From Candidatus Phosphoribacter baldrii (GTDB lineage: Bacteria > Actinomycetota > Actinomycetes > Actinomycetales > Dermatophilaceae), in assembly GCA_016704565.1 (NCBI GenBank), contig JADIZV010000002.1, forward strand, positions 186,001-250,000: a stretch of DNA of 64,000 nt. The letters run 5' to 3'. Positions 28,702 through 35,956 of the stretch are shown piece after piece. The stretch's first letter is position 1, and each line of letters opens with the position of its first letter. Under the pieces are notes generated by a model that saw nothing but the letters and a program-made list of their open reading frames with translations, made no database searches and was not told the origin of the DNA. Made by a program: the position numbers and the translations under genes.

Positions 28702-29654
28702 CGAGATCTTCCTTCCATGAACCACGCGCCGACGTGGACGAGGATGGTCCGGCCGTCGCGGGTGATCGGGGTGAGGGCAAGGGCCTGCATGAGCGCCAAC
28801 GCCGCCAGCGCCACGAGGACCGACAGGCCGAGTTGGTCGATGCCCGCAAGGATCCAGAACGGCTTGGCGAGCATCCAGACGCACCCGACAAGGACTACCG
28901 ACGCGATGCCGGACAACGGACCGGCGAGGGTGATCAGAACGGCGGCCCCGCGTCGGGCGGTTGGGTAGGTCACCCCGGCGACACCGCGGCGCACGTAGCA
29001 CCCGGTACATGCGACCCCGAGCCGGGCGGCGGCATACACGTGGCCGAACTCGTGGGCCATCGCGGTGACGGGCACAAGGAGGAAGAAACCGAGGACCACC
29101 AGGAGCAGCGCGGGCCCGGTGTCGGCGGTGACCCGGTTGAGCGTCTCGATCCGGCTACGGGTCAGCGCGAGAGCCAGACAAACCAACACACCGATCCACA
29201 GGACGCTCTGGTGCGCCTCCAAGCACCCGCGCACGAGCGCCCGTGGAGTCGCGGCATATCGGCGCAGTGGGAAGCGGGTGCCGCGCAACAGCGAGCGGTC
29301 GATCCGCGATGCGAGCAGCAGCATGGGCAGCTGTCGGGCGACCAACCAGGTCTCCCGAGCGAACGACTGGTGGATCGACAGCAGGCCGCGGCTACCCAGC
29401 GCGGAGAGGAAGCCCACAAGTTCCGTGCGCACGTCAGGGACCGGCCGTTGGGAGCGTTCGGCGAGGCCGTCGACGAGGGTGTCGATGTCCGTTGGCTCGC
29501 GACCGATGCGGCATAGCAGCCGACCAACCTCGTTGAGGGGGTAGACGTGGCCAGCCTCATCCGCAAGCCCGCCTGGCACGATGCGGACACCTGGTGCCAG
29601 GTGGTATGCCGCGCCCGGCAGCACCCAGGTGGGCTGGTCGAGTCGAAGGTCCAT
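28695..29654 (-). CDS. PqqD-like domain fused to M50-type membrane metalloprotease
   Basis: 319 residues. Residues ~37-92 match a PqqD fold (YPLNEVGRLLCRIGREPTDIDTL ... LSALGSRGLL), the RiPP-recognition type that grips leader peptides. Then come several membrane helices and the zinc motif HEFGH at 201-205 (TAMAHEFGHVYAAARLG), followed by LAGPLSGI. A classical NPDG second motif is not evident. A leader-binding domain joined to an intramembrane protease strongly suggests processing of the Cys-rich peptide encoded upstream. ATG 29654 follows GAAGGAG. YydH of the Bacillus yyd cluster is the nearest known analogue in role. Confidence 0.8.
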   Translation of the reverse strand: MDLRLDQPTWVLPGAAYHLAPGVRIVPGGLADEAGHVYPLNEVGRLLCRIGREPTDIDTLVDGLAERSQRPVPDVRTELVGFLSALGSRGLLSIHQSFARETWLVARQLPMLLLASRIDRSLLRGTRFPLRRYAATPRALVRGCLEAHQSVLWIGVLVCLALALTRSRIETLNRVTADTGPALLLVVLGFFLLVPVTAMAHEFGHVYAAARLGVACTGCYVRRGVAGVTYPTARRGAAVLITLAGPLSGIASVVLVGCVWMLAKPFWILAGIDQLGLSVLVALAALALMQALALTPITRDGRTILVHVGAWFMEGRSRC

Positions 29655-29763
29655 CTGCGCTCCTTCGGTTGGGTGGATCGGGTCGCCTACGATGACGGGA
29701 AGGGGGCGGGTCGTGAGTCCGTCGACAGGCATGCACGGCCCGCTCCCTCTCCGGACTCGTGGG

Positions 29764-30021
29764 TCAGCAGCCCGCACCCCAGTAGTTGCGAACCGCGCTC
29801 ATGCAGGCCCAGAACGACCGTGCGCCGCAGACGCCACAGATGTAGGCGACGACGCTGACGGCGATGCCGAGCACGGCAGCGACAGCGCCGAACACGGCCC
29901 ATTCGCCTTCCTGCAGGTCCCGCGCGTCCGCGGTCAGCGCCTCCGGCCTGGCCCACGCGGCGAGGTCGAGATCGAGGTCGGCGAGATCGTGGTCGATCAA
30001 GGTGTTCACGATGGTCTCCAT
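29764..30021 (-). CDS. Candidate precursor peptide, Cys-rich C-terminus (85 residues)
   Basis: First gene of the minus-strand operon. Residues 1-40 are acidic and leader-like (LADLDLDLAAW ... DARDLQEGEW). Residues 42-60 are very hydrophobic (AVFGAVAAVLGIAVSVVAY). The tail carries Cys62, Cys65, Cys73 and a C-terminal Cys85 (ICGVCGARSFWACMSAV, then RNYWGAGC). This leader/core split plus a PqqD-protease next door marks a ribosomally made, processed peptide. No clear ribosome-binding site precedes ATG 30021; in-frame GTG 30069 is an alternative. No Ser/Thr-rich lantibiotic core and no modifying radical-SAM or lanthionine enzyme nearby. Confidence 0.65.
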   Translation of the reverse strand: METIVNTLIDHDLADLDLDLAAWARPEALTADARDLQEGEWAVFGAVAAVLGIAVSVVAYICGVCGARSFWACMSAVRNYWGAGC

Positions 30022-30213
30022 TCGGGTGAGAGAGAGCGGACGAGGGAGTTCGCCCGCTTCTATGCTCACCGCTCCCCGGCTCGACGCGACCGCGCGAAGG
30101 GTGTCAGCAACCGGCCATGGCAGGGTCCTGCCGCACCGTGCCCAAAGGTCACCCCTGCTGCCGAGGTGGCGACGGAGAGCCCGGTATGCCGCGCTGCAGG
30201 TAGGTTCCGCACC
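30022..30213. promoter_or_regulatory. Divergent promoter region of the peptide operon
   Basis: 192 bases between the peptide gene (minus) and a broken gene (plus). TAGGTT at 30201-30206, seven bases before ATG 30214, is a likely leaderless -10 for the plus side. GGCAGG-GT-CCTGCC at 30118-30131 is a small palindrome that could bind a regulator. No clear minus-strand promoter found. Confidence 0.35.
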
Positions 30214-30458
30214 ATGGCTGAGTCGGTCGAGGACTACGACGCGAGGATCCTGGCGGCCACGGAGGAGCACACCTGCACGTGTTCTTCTTCGGTCGTCCGG
30301 TCCGGGTCGGCCAGTTCCGCGGCTCGCCCTTGCTGGACTGGGAGGAGAACCTCCCGAAGGTGCCGGATGAGGTCGCCGCGGAGAACGCGAGGTTCGTCGC
30401 GGAGCGGCTGGTCGCGGCATACGGTGGCCGCGCCCACCCCGCCCCTGTGCCGGAGTAA
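30214..30458 (+). pseudogene. Frameshifted small gene of unknown function
   Basis: ATG 30214 opens with MAESVEDYDARILAATEEH and then shifts to nonsense at CACACC (30268-30273). Removing one CA restores a protein-like frame, HVFFFGRPVRVGQFRGSPLL and so on, which runs to the stop at 30456-30458 for about 80 residues. So a two-base insertion (or one-base loss) seems to have broken it, or the sequence has an error. I do not recognise the family. Confidence 0.6.
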
Positions 30459-30592
30459 CCGCTTCAGTGTTGGCAAATCTACGTTCAACGACCCTTGGAG
30501 CGCGGAATCGCCAACAGTGAAGCGGTTACTCGCGAGCAGGGGAAAGGGTGGGGGCAGAGGGGAGTGTCGCGGCATACGGTGGCCGCGCCCAC
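30411..30592. repeat. 27-bp direct repeats flanking an inverted-repeat element
   Basis: The same 27 bases (starting GTCGCGGCATACGGTGGCCG) occur at 30411-30437 and 30566-30592. Between them, 22-bp arms starting GAGTAACCGCTTCA lie at 30454-30475 and 30509-30530 with one mismatch, and weaker symmetry extends outward. This looks like a MITE-like insertion or a duplication-borne hairpin between the broken gene and atpC. No coding capacity. Confidence 0.65.
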
Positions 30593-30622
30593 ATCGCGGA
30601 CGGGGAGGGGCCGTCGGACCGA

Positions 30623-30628
30623 TAGACT
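30623..30628 (+). promoter_or_regulatory. Probable -10 of a separate atpC promoter
   Basis: TAGACT at 30623-30628, 43 bases before the atpC start. No convincing -35. A dedicated promoter is expected because atpC is cut off from atpD. Confidence 0.4.
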
Positions 30629-30671
30629 CGGGCGGCAGTAGGGCGCTGGAGCTGATCGTGCGGAGGGCATC

Positions 30672-30935
30672 GTGAGTGAACTGCAGGTCGAGTTGGTCGC
30701 CGCGGACCGGCGCGTCTGGGTGGGAGCGGCCAGCATGGTGCGCTGCCGCACCGCGTCTGGCGAGTTGGGCGTCATGCCCGGCCACACACCGCTGCTCGGG
30801 GTCCTCGTCAACGGTGACCTGGTCATCCACCAGGCCGACGGGGGCAAGCAGGCCGCGACCATCGACAGCGGCTTCCTCTCTGTCGAGCACGACCGCGTGA
30901 CGATTGTTGCCGACCACGTCACTGTCGCGGGCTGA
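30672..30935 (+). CDS. atpC: ATP synthase F1 subunit epsilon, short form
   Basis: 87 residues making the N-terminal beta-sandwich (LQVELVAADRRVWVGAASMV, GELGVMPGHTPLLGVL, GFLSVEHDRVTIVADHV). The C-terminal helical hairpin that inhibits ATP hydrolysis in longer homologues is missing; short epsilons are known in some actinobacteria. GTG 30672 follows GGAGGG. It lies about 5.5 kb from atpD yet is followed by the usual DUF2550 neighbour, so the intervening operon appears to be an insertion into an ancestral atpDC pair. Confidence 0.92.
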   Translation: MSELQVELVAADRRVWVGAASMVRCRTASGELGVMPGHTPLLGVLVNGDLVIHQADGGKQAATIDSGFLSVEHDRVTIVADHVTVAG

Positions 30936-30947
30936 CCGGAGCTGCTC

Positions 30948-31385
30948 GTGCCCGACCTGATCTTCTCCCTCGAGATCGCGGTCGGGCTGATCGTGGGCGT
31001 CATCGGCGCCTACTTGCTCGCTGTCACGCTGCGTCGGCGGGCCATTGCTCGAGGTCGACTGCTGGCCATGTGTGCCTATGCCAGAGAGGGCGCCCACATG
31101 TGGCGCAATGGCTTCATCCGGTTCGGCGAGGGTGAGGTCGAGTGGTATCCGATCGGGGGCATCTCGGTGCGGCCCCGGCACTCCTGGCCCCGTCGCACCC
31201 TCGACCTTGGGGCTCCGCTGGCCGTTGACGCCCGCGAGCGGCTGGACCTCATCGAGGACGCCATCTGGGTGCCGTGCCACGACGGCGAACGCCGGTTCCG
31301 ACTGGCGATGTCTCGGTCCGCCTACACCGCGCTGCGCTCCTTCGTCGAGGCCGCGCCGCCCGAGTCGGCGTCCTCGGTCACCTGA
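30948..31385 (+). CDS. DUF2550 membrane-anchored protein
   Basis: 145 residues: one N-terminal membrane helix (IFSLEIAVGLIVGVIGAYLL), a basic stop-transfer (RRRAIARGR) and a soluble domain with GFIRFGEGEVEWYPIGGISVRPRHSWPR. This is the actinobacterial family found directly after atpC (Rv1312 position). Function unknown. GTG 30948, twelve bases after atpC. A 13-bp repeat (CCTCGGTCACCTG) spans its stop. Confidence 0.88.
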   Translation: MPDLIFSLEIAVGLIVGVIGAYLLAVTLRRRAIARGRLLAMCAYAREGAHMWRNGFIRFGEGEVEWYPIGGISVRPRHSWPRRTLDLGAPLAVDARERLDLIEDAIWVPCHDGERRFRLAMSRSAYTALRSFVEAAPPESASSVT

Positions 31386-31403
31386 CTCAGCCTCGGTCAC
31401 CTG
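31372..31403. repeat. 13-bp direct repeat spanning the DUF2550 stop
   Basis: CCTCGGTCACCTG at 31372-31384 and 31391-31403; the first copy contains the last codons and most of the stop. Same style as the duplications at 25506 and 42647. Confidence 0.7.
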
Positions 31404-31466
31404 GCTTCCAGCTCGCCCAGGCGGTGTATGCCGTCGCCGTCGGACGTCCCGTCCGCGCGGGCCGGT

Positions 31467-32084
31467 TCAGCGCTCGGGGGCCGCGACTCTCCCGCCGCCG
31501 GGCTGCCACAGGACGTCTCCGCCCGGCAGGTTGGCCACTCGCGCCAGGACGAACAACAGGTCGGACAGCCGGTTGAGGTAGGTCGCGGTCAGCGGGTTGA
31601 CCCCGCCCTCCCCGCGCTCGGTCCCCGCGTCCGTGCCGTAGTGCTCCAGCGCCGCCCAGGTCGCCCGCTCCGCCCGCCGCACGACCGTCGTCGCCACATG
31701 CAGGTATGCCGCGCCAGCACTCCCGCCCGGGAGGATGAAGGACCGAAGCGGCTCCAACTCGGCCAGATAGCGGTCGCAGTCGGCCTCCAGATCGTCGATC
31801 CACGGCTGTTGCACGCGCAGCGGCGGGTAGTCGTAGGTCTCACGCAACGGCATACAGAGGTCCGCGCCGACATCGAAGAGCTCGTTCTGGATCCGCAGCA
31901 GGGTCGCCCGCACGTCCTCGCGCAGCCCGCCCGCGGCGATCGCGACCCCCAGGCACGCATTGGCCTCGTTGGCGTCGGCGTATGCCGCGAGCCTCGGGTC
32001 GGTCTTCGGCGTGCGGCTGAAGTCGCCGAGGGCAGTCGTCCCGTCGTCGCCGGTGCGCGTGTAGATGCGGGTGAGGTTGACCAT
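31467..32084 (-). CDS. PduO-type cob(I)alamin adenosyltransferase
   Basis: Adenosylates cob(I)alamin to coenzyme B12, needed by the acyl-CoA mutases in this window. 205 residues: N-terminal ATP-binding TRIYTRTGDDGTTALGDFSR, ADANEANACLG, LRIQNELFDVGADLC, VVRRAERATW and LNRLSDLLFVLARVAN. All hallmark residues look intact. ATG 32084. Convergent to DUF2550; synteny matches Rv1314c. Confidence 0.93.
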   Translation of the reverse strand: MVNLTRIYTRTGDDGTTALGDFSRTPKTDPRLAAYADANEANACLGVAIAAGGLREDVRATLLRIQNELFDVGADLCMPLRETYDYPPLRVQQPWIDDLEADCDRYLAELEPLRSFILPGGSAGAAYLHVATTVVRRAERATWAALEHYGTDAGTERGEGGVNPLTATYLNRLSDLLFVLARVANLPGGDVLWQPGGGRVAAPER

Positions 32085-32295
32085 GGCCCCAGCCTGTCAG
32101 ATCCGGGCCACGGGCATGGGTCGGGCAGCTCACATCCCAGCCGTCACGGCATACACTTGTGTCTCTTTCGTAACATCCGTAACAGCGTGTCTCAAACTCT
32201 CCGGTCGATGCTCCTCACCTACCGTGATGACTCGACCGGCGCCGCGACCGCGCCACCGACCACTGTTTCCCGTCGCCGCAGGGGGTGACCGCACC

Positions 32296-32670
32296 ATGAC
32301 TCGCCGGATCGAGCACGGCGTCGCGCCCTCGACGTCGGTGGAGGTCGTCGCCCTCCCGGCCGGGGTGCGCGTGCGGGTGGACGGGCGCCTGGACTCGCAT
32401 TCCGTGGCCCAGGTCCGCGACGCCCTCCATCGGGTCATCGACGCCGGGTCTGGGCCAGTCCTCATCGAGCTGCCGGATGCCGAGATCGGGGACGCGACGG
32501 CGTTGGGTCTGCTCGTCGGCGCTCACCATCGGGCCCGCCGGCAGGGCCGCGAGCTCTATGTCGGCGAGGTCTCCGAGCGGACGGCGAGGCTGCTGCGGAT
32601 GTCGCATCTGGATCGGGTGCTTGCTCAAGGCCGCGAGGCCACCCGCACTGTGGCCGCACTCACGGCCTGA
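32296..32670 (+). CDS. STAS-domain (anti-sigma factor antagonist-like) protein
   Basis: 124 residues with a STAS fold: VEVVALPAGVRVRVDGRLD, HSVAQVRDALHRVIDAGSGP, VLIELPDAEIGDATALGLLV and a C-terminal VGEVSERTARLLRMSHLDRVL. The segment DATALGLLVGAHH matches the usual phosphorylatable Ser region, with Thr in place of Ser. No anti-sigma partner nearby. ATG 32296 preferred over an open upstream frame. Confidence 0.8.
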   Translation: MTRRIEHGVAPSTSVEVVALPAGVRVRVDGRLDSHSVAQVRDALHRVIDAGSGPVLIELPDAEIGDATALGLLVGAHHRARRQGRELYVGEVSERTARLLRMSHLDRVLAQGREATRTVAALTA

Positions 32671-32697
32671 CCCTGCCTCGTCGCGCCAGCCTGCCGG

Positions 32698-32703
32698 TAG
32701 CGT
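32698..32703 (+). promoter_or_regulatory. TAGCGT -10 of leaderless mutase transcript
   Basis: TAGCGT ends seven bases before ATG 32711; same spacing as at 13123 and 54616. Confidence 0.45.
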
Positions 32704-32710
32704 CGGAACC

Positions 32711-34813
32711 ATGGCCGAGACCACTTCCGCTGCCGCGCGCCCACCGGCTGACTCCACCCCCGTCCGCACCACCCGCGAGCGCCCCTGGGTGATGCGCACG
32801 TATGCCGGCCACTCCAGCGCCGCTGCGAGCAACGCCCTCTATCGGCGCAACCTCGCCAAGGGCCAGACCGGGCTGTCGGTGGCCTTCGATCTGCCCACCC
32901 AGACCGGGTATGACTCCGACCATGTCCTGTCCCGGGGCGAAGTGGGCAAGGTCGGTGTGCCGATCAGCCACATCGGCGACATGGCGGCGCTCTTTGACGG
33001 CATCCCGCTCAAGGCGATGAACACCTCGATGACGATCAACGCCACGGCCATGTGGATGCTGGCGATGTATCAAGTCGCTGCCGAAGAGCAGGCGGCCGCC
33101 GCAGGGGAGGACCCGGCGACCTGGGTGCAGGCCCTCACCGGCACCACCCAGAACGACATCATCAAGGAATACCTCTCACGCGGGACCTATGCCTTCCCGC
33201 CTGCGCCGTCGCTGCGGCTGATCACCGACATGATCGCCTACACCGTGTCGGAGATCCCCAAGTGGAACCCGACGAACATCTGCTCCTACCACCTGCAAGA
33301 GGCGGGCGCGACGCCGGTGCAGGAGATCGCCTACGCCATGTGCACCGCGATCGCGGTGCTCGACGCGGTCCGCGACTCCGGGCAGGTTCCGCCGGAGCGG
33401 TTCGGTGAGGTCGTCGCCCGGATCTCGTTCTTCGTCAACGCGGGTGTGCGTTTCATCGAAGAGATGTGCAAGATGCGCGCGTTCGTCCAGTTGTGGGACG
33501 AGATCACCCAGGAGCGGTATGCCGTGTCCGACCCGGTCGCGCGTCGGTTCCGCTACGGGGTGCAGGTCAACTCCCTCGGGCTCACCGAAGCTCAGCCGGA
33601 GAACAACGTCCAGCGGATCGTCCTGGAGATGCTCGCGGTCACCCTGTCCAAGGACGCTCGGGCCCGCGCCGTGCAGTTGCCGGCCTGGAATGAGGCGTTG
33701 GGTCTGCCCCGGCCCTGGGACCAGCAATGGTCGCTGCGCATCCAGCAGGTGCTGGCTTTTGAGAGCGACCTGCTCGAATACGACGACCTGTTCACCGGGT
33801 CGGTCGTCATCGAGGCCAAGGTCCGCGAGCTCGTCGAGGGCGCCCGGGCCGAGATCGCCCGCGTGCAGGAGATGGGCGGGGCCGTCGTTGCGGTGGAGTC
33901 CGGCTACATGAAGTCGGCTTTGGTCGCCTCACACGCGTTGCGTCGGCAGCGGATCGAGGCCGGGGAGGACGTCGTCGTCGGGCTCAACCAGTTCACCTCG
34001 ACCGAGCCCAACCCGCTCACCGCTGACCTGGACACCGCGATCCAGACCGTCGACCCCGCCGTCGAGCAGGCGGCCATCGAAGCGATCCGGGCGTGGCGGC
34101 ATACCCGCGACGCCGACCCCGACGCGAAGGCGCGCGCCGAAGCGGCCTTGGCCCGGCTCAAGGCCGATGCTGCAAGCGGTGTCAACCTCATGCCGGCCAC
34201 CTTGGAGTGCGCCCGGGCCAAGCTGACGACCGGCGAGTGGGCCCACGCCCTGCGGGAGCAGTTCGGTGAATACCGGGCTCCCACGGGTGTTTCCGGGTCC
34301 GTGGGGGTGTCCTCAAGTGCGACGCCCTCCGGTGACCTTGCCCGGGTGCGGGCCGACGTGGCCCGCACGGGCGAGGAGCTCGGCGAGAAGCTGCGCGTCC
34401 TGGTCGGCAAGCCGGGCTTGGACGGGCACAGCAACGGCGCCGAGCAGATCGCGGTGCGGGCCCGGGACGCCGGGTTCGAGGTGATCTACCAGGGCATCCG
34501 GCTGACACCCGATCAGATCGTCGCCGCCGCCGTGGCCGAGGACGTCCACCTGGTCGGCCTGTCGATCCTGTCCGGCTCGCACCTGGAGTTGGTCCCGGAC
34601 GTGCTCCGCGGGCTGCGTGAGGCAGGAGCAGGTGACGTGCCGGTCGTTGTCGGCGGCATCATCCCCGAGTCCGACGGCGCCACGCTGCGAGCGCAGGGGG
34701 TGGCTGCCGTGTTCACTCCCAAGGACTTCGGGCTCAACGACATCATGGGCCGATTCGTCGAGATCATCCGCGAGTCCCGCGGTCTGGCGCCGCTCGTCGC
34801 CGAGCCCGTCTGA
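32711..34813 (+). CDS. B12-dependent acyl-CoA mutase, MeaA/ethylmalonyl-CoA mutase type
   Basis: 700 residues: catalytic TIM-barrel domain (RPWVMRTYAGHSSAAASNALYR, GLSVAFDLPTQTGYDSDH, HIGDMAALFDGIPL) and a C-terminal B12 domain with GKPGLDGHSNGAEQIA, whose LDGHSNG supplies the lower-axial histidine. The MeaA/Ecm subtype is inferred from the RPWVMRTYAG opening and the separate ccr gene in the window; ethylmalonyl-CoA to methylsuccinyl-CoA is the expected reaction. A Ser/Gly linker (VSGSVGVSSSATPSG) joins the domains. Confidence 0.88.
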   Translation: MAETTSAAARPPADSTPVRTTRERPWVMRTYAGHSSAAASNALYRRNLAKGQTGLSVAFDLPTQTGYDSDHVLSRGEVGKVGVPISHIGDMAALFDGIPLKAMNTSMTINATAMWMLAMYQVAAEEQAAAAGEDPATWVQALTGTTQNDIIKEYLSRGTYAFPPAPSLRLITDMIAYTVSEIPKWNPTNICSYHLQEAGATPVQEIAYAMCTAIAVLDAVRDSGQVPPERFGEVVARISFFVNAGVRFIEEMCKMRAFVQLWDEITQERYAVSDPVARRFRYGVQVNSLGLTEAQPENNVQRIVLEMLAVTLSKDARARAVQLPAWNEALGLPRPWDQQWSLRIQQVLAFESDLLEYDDLFTGSVVIEAKVRELVEGARAEIARVQEMGGAVVAVESGYMKSALVASHALRRQRIEAGEDVVVGLNQFTSTEPNPLTADLDTAIQTVDPAVEQAAIEAIRAWRHTRDADPDAKARAEAALARLKADAASGVNLMPATLECARAKLTTGEWAHALREQFGEYRAPTGVSGSVGVSSSATPSGDLARVRADVARTGEELGEKLRVLVGKPGLDGHSNGAEQIAVRARDAGFEVIYQGIRLTPDQIVAAAVAEDVHLVGLSILSGSHLELVPDVLRGLREAGAGDVPVVVGGIIPESDGATLRAQGVAAVFTPKDFGLNDIMGRFVEIIRESRGLAPLVAEPV

Positions 34814-34933
34814 CCCCGCTCGGGCGCGCCGGGTCGCGCGTGGATGTGCGCCGGTTCCGACCGACGGGTGAGAGCCCGCCCAAGTGTTGCCAAAGCCGCC
34901 CGCACAGGCGTCGGCGGCGGCATACTCGGGCAT

Positions 34934-35533
34934 ATGGGCGACTCGGGCGGCGCCGCACGTCTCTCCCTCGTGCGGAGCGCCGAGGCCGGGTATGACCGGC
35001 CGGACGTGCTCAGTGAGGAGGGCGGTCGGCTGACCCGCCGTGGGCGGGAGCAGGCGCTGATCGTGGCGACCCGCCTGCGCGACCAGGAGGTGCACGCGGT
35101 CTACGGCAGTCCGATGACCCGAGCTCAGGAGACCGCGGAGATCCTCGGGTCGGTCCTTGCCGTGCCCGTCACCACCCTGCCTGGTCTCGAAGAGCCGTGG
35201 GTGGGGGATCTGGACGGAGCCGGGTTCGAACGGGGCCGGGCCGTCTACCAGCGCTGGCTAGCCGGCGATCTGGCGGTGCGTTGGCCCGGAGCCGAGACGG
35301 GCCAGGAGGTCATCGCCCGGATGACCCACGCTCTGGAGTACGTCGCGGCCCGCCACCGCGGACGGTCGGCGATCGTCGTCAGCCATGGGGGCGTCATGTC
35401 GCTCACCTTGCCGCGGATCGCCCGCGACAGCGGGGTGCCGATGCACGCGCCGCCGACCCTGGCGCACGGCGCGGTCCTGCAGATCGAGGCCGGCGAGGAC
35501 ACCTGGCGGTTCACCTCACGTTGGGGCGATTGA
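34934..35533 (+). CDS. Histidine-phosphatase-fold protein with altered catalytic motif
   Basis: 199 residues of the phosphoglycerate-mutase-like fold: LTRRGREQALIVATRL, VYGSPMTRAQETAEIL, GAETGQEVIARMTHAL and the second catalytic histidine in VVSHGGVMSLTLPR. The first motif, normally LVRHGE with the phosphorylated His, reads LVRSAE: residue 15 is Ser. So the enzyme is probably inactive as a classical phosphatase. CATACT at 34921-34926, seven bases before ATG 34934, may be a leaderless -10 overlapping a CGGCATAC motif. Confidence 0.85.
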   Translation: MGDSGGAARLSLVRSAEAGYDRPDVLSEEGGRLTRRGREQALIVATRLRDQEVHAVYGSPMTRAQETAEILGSVLAVPVTTLPGLEEPWVGDLDGAGFERGRAVYQRWLAGDLAVRWPGAETGQEVIARMTHALEYVAARHRGRSAIVVSHGGVMSLTLPRIARDSGVPMHAPPTLAHGAVLQIEAGEDTWRFTSRWGD

Positions 35534-35593
35534 CCCCTGCAGGTTCCCCGACAAACCCCCGCCGAGGTCCGTTTGAACGCATACTCGGGAGTC

Positions 35594-35956
35594 ATGAGCG
35601 ATCTGCAGTGTCCCGCGCGGGTGTATCTGGCCCGCAACGACCTGCCACCCGGGCGGGTCCGCTCAGCTGTCGAGGGTGAACAGATCGCCGCCGAGTATGC
35701 CGTCCCGCCGGATCACCCGGTCGACTCGGCGTGGCTGGATGACATCGTCGACCGCCATCGGGGTGAGGCGGTCCTCGTCGTCGCTCCCGTGGCCGTCATC
35801 ACCGGATGGCTGCATGACGCCGGTCGACGGGTCAACCCCGCGGATGTGCTCGCCTTCGATGTCGACTCCGATGGGTGGCGGGCTCGTGCGGTCGTGACCG
35901 GGCCGATCCCGATCCAACGCGCCGAACCCCCTCAGGTGGAGTCAGAACAGGCGTGA
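35594..35956 (+). CDS. Conserved-looking small protein of unknown function
   Basis: 120 residues, mixed alpha/beta, no membrane helix. Recognisable features are DIVDRHRGEAVLVVAPVAVI and DVLAFDVDSDGWRARAVV. It follows the phosphatase-fold gene by 60 bases on the same strand and may belong with it. CATACT at 35580-35585 is a candidate -10. Its last 15 bases overlap the 3' end of the nucS remnant on the other strand. I do not recognise a family. Confidence 0.6.
   Translation: MSDLQCPARVYLARNDLPPGRVRSAVEGEQIAAEYAVPPDHPVDSAWLDDIVDRHRGEAVLVVAPVAVITGWLHDAGRRVNPADVLAFDVDSDGWRARAVVTGPIPIQRAEPPQVESEQA

Noticed and set aside
28695..30021. Lantibiotic or daptide cluster
   Set aside because: No lanthionine synthetase, aminotransferase, alcohol dehydrogenase or decarboxylase; precursor is not Ser/Thr-rich.
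30234..31400. 388-residue minus-strand frame over atpC and DUF2550
   Set aside because: Antisense to two recognised genes and to the inverted repeat.
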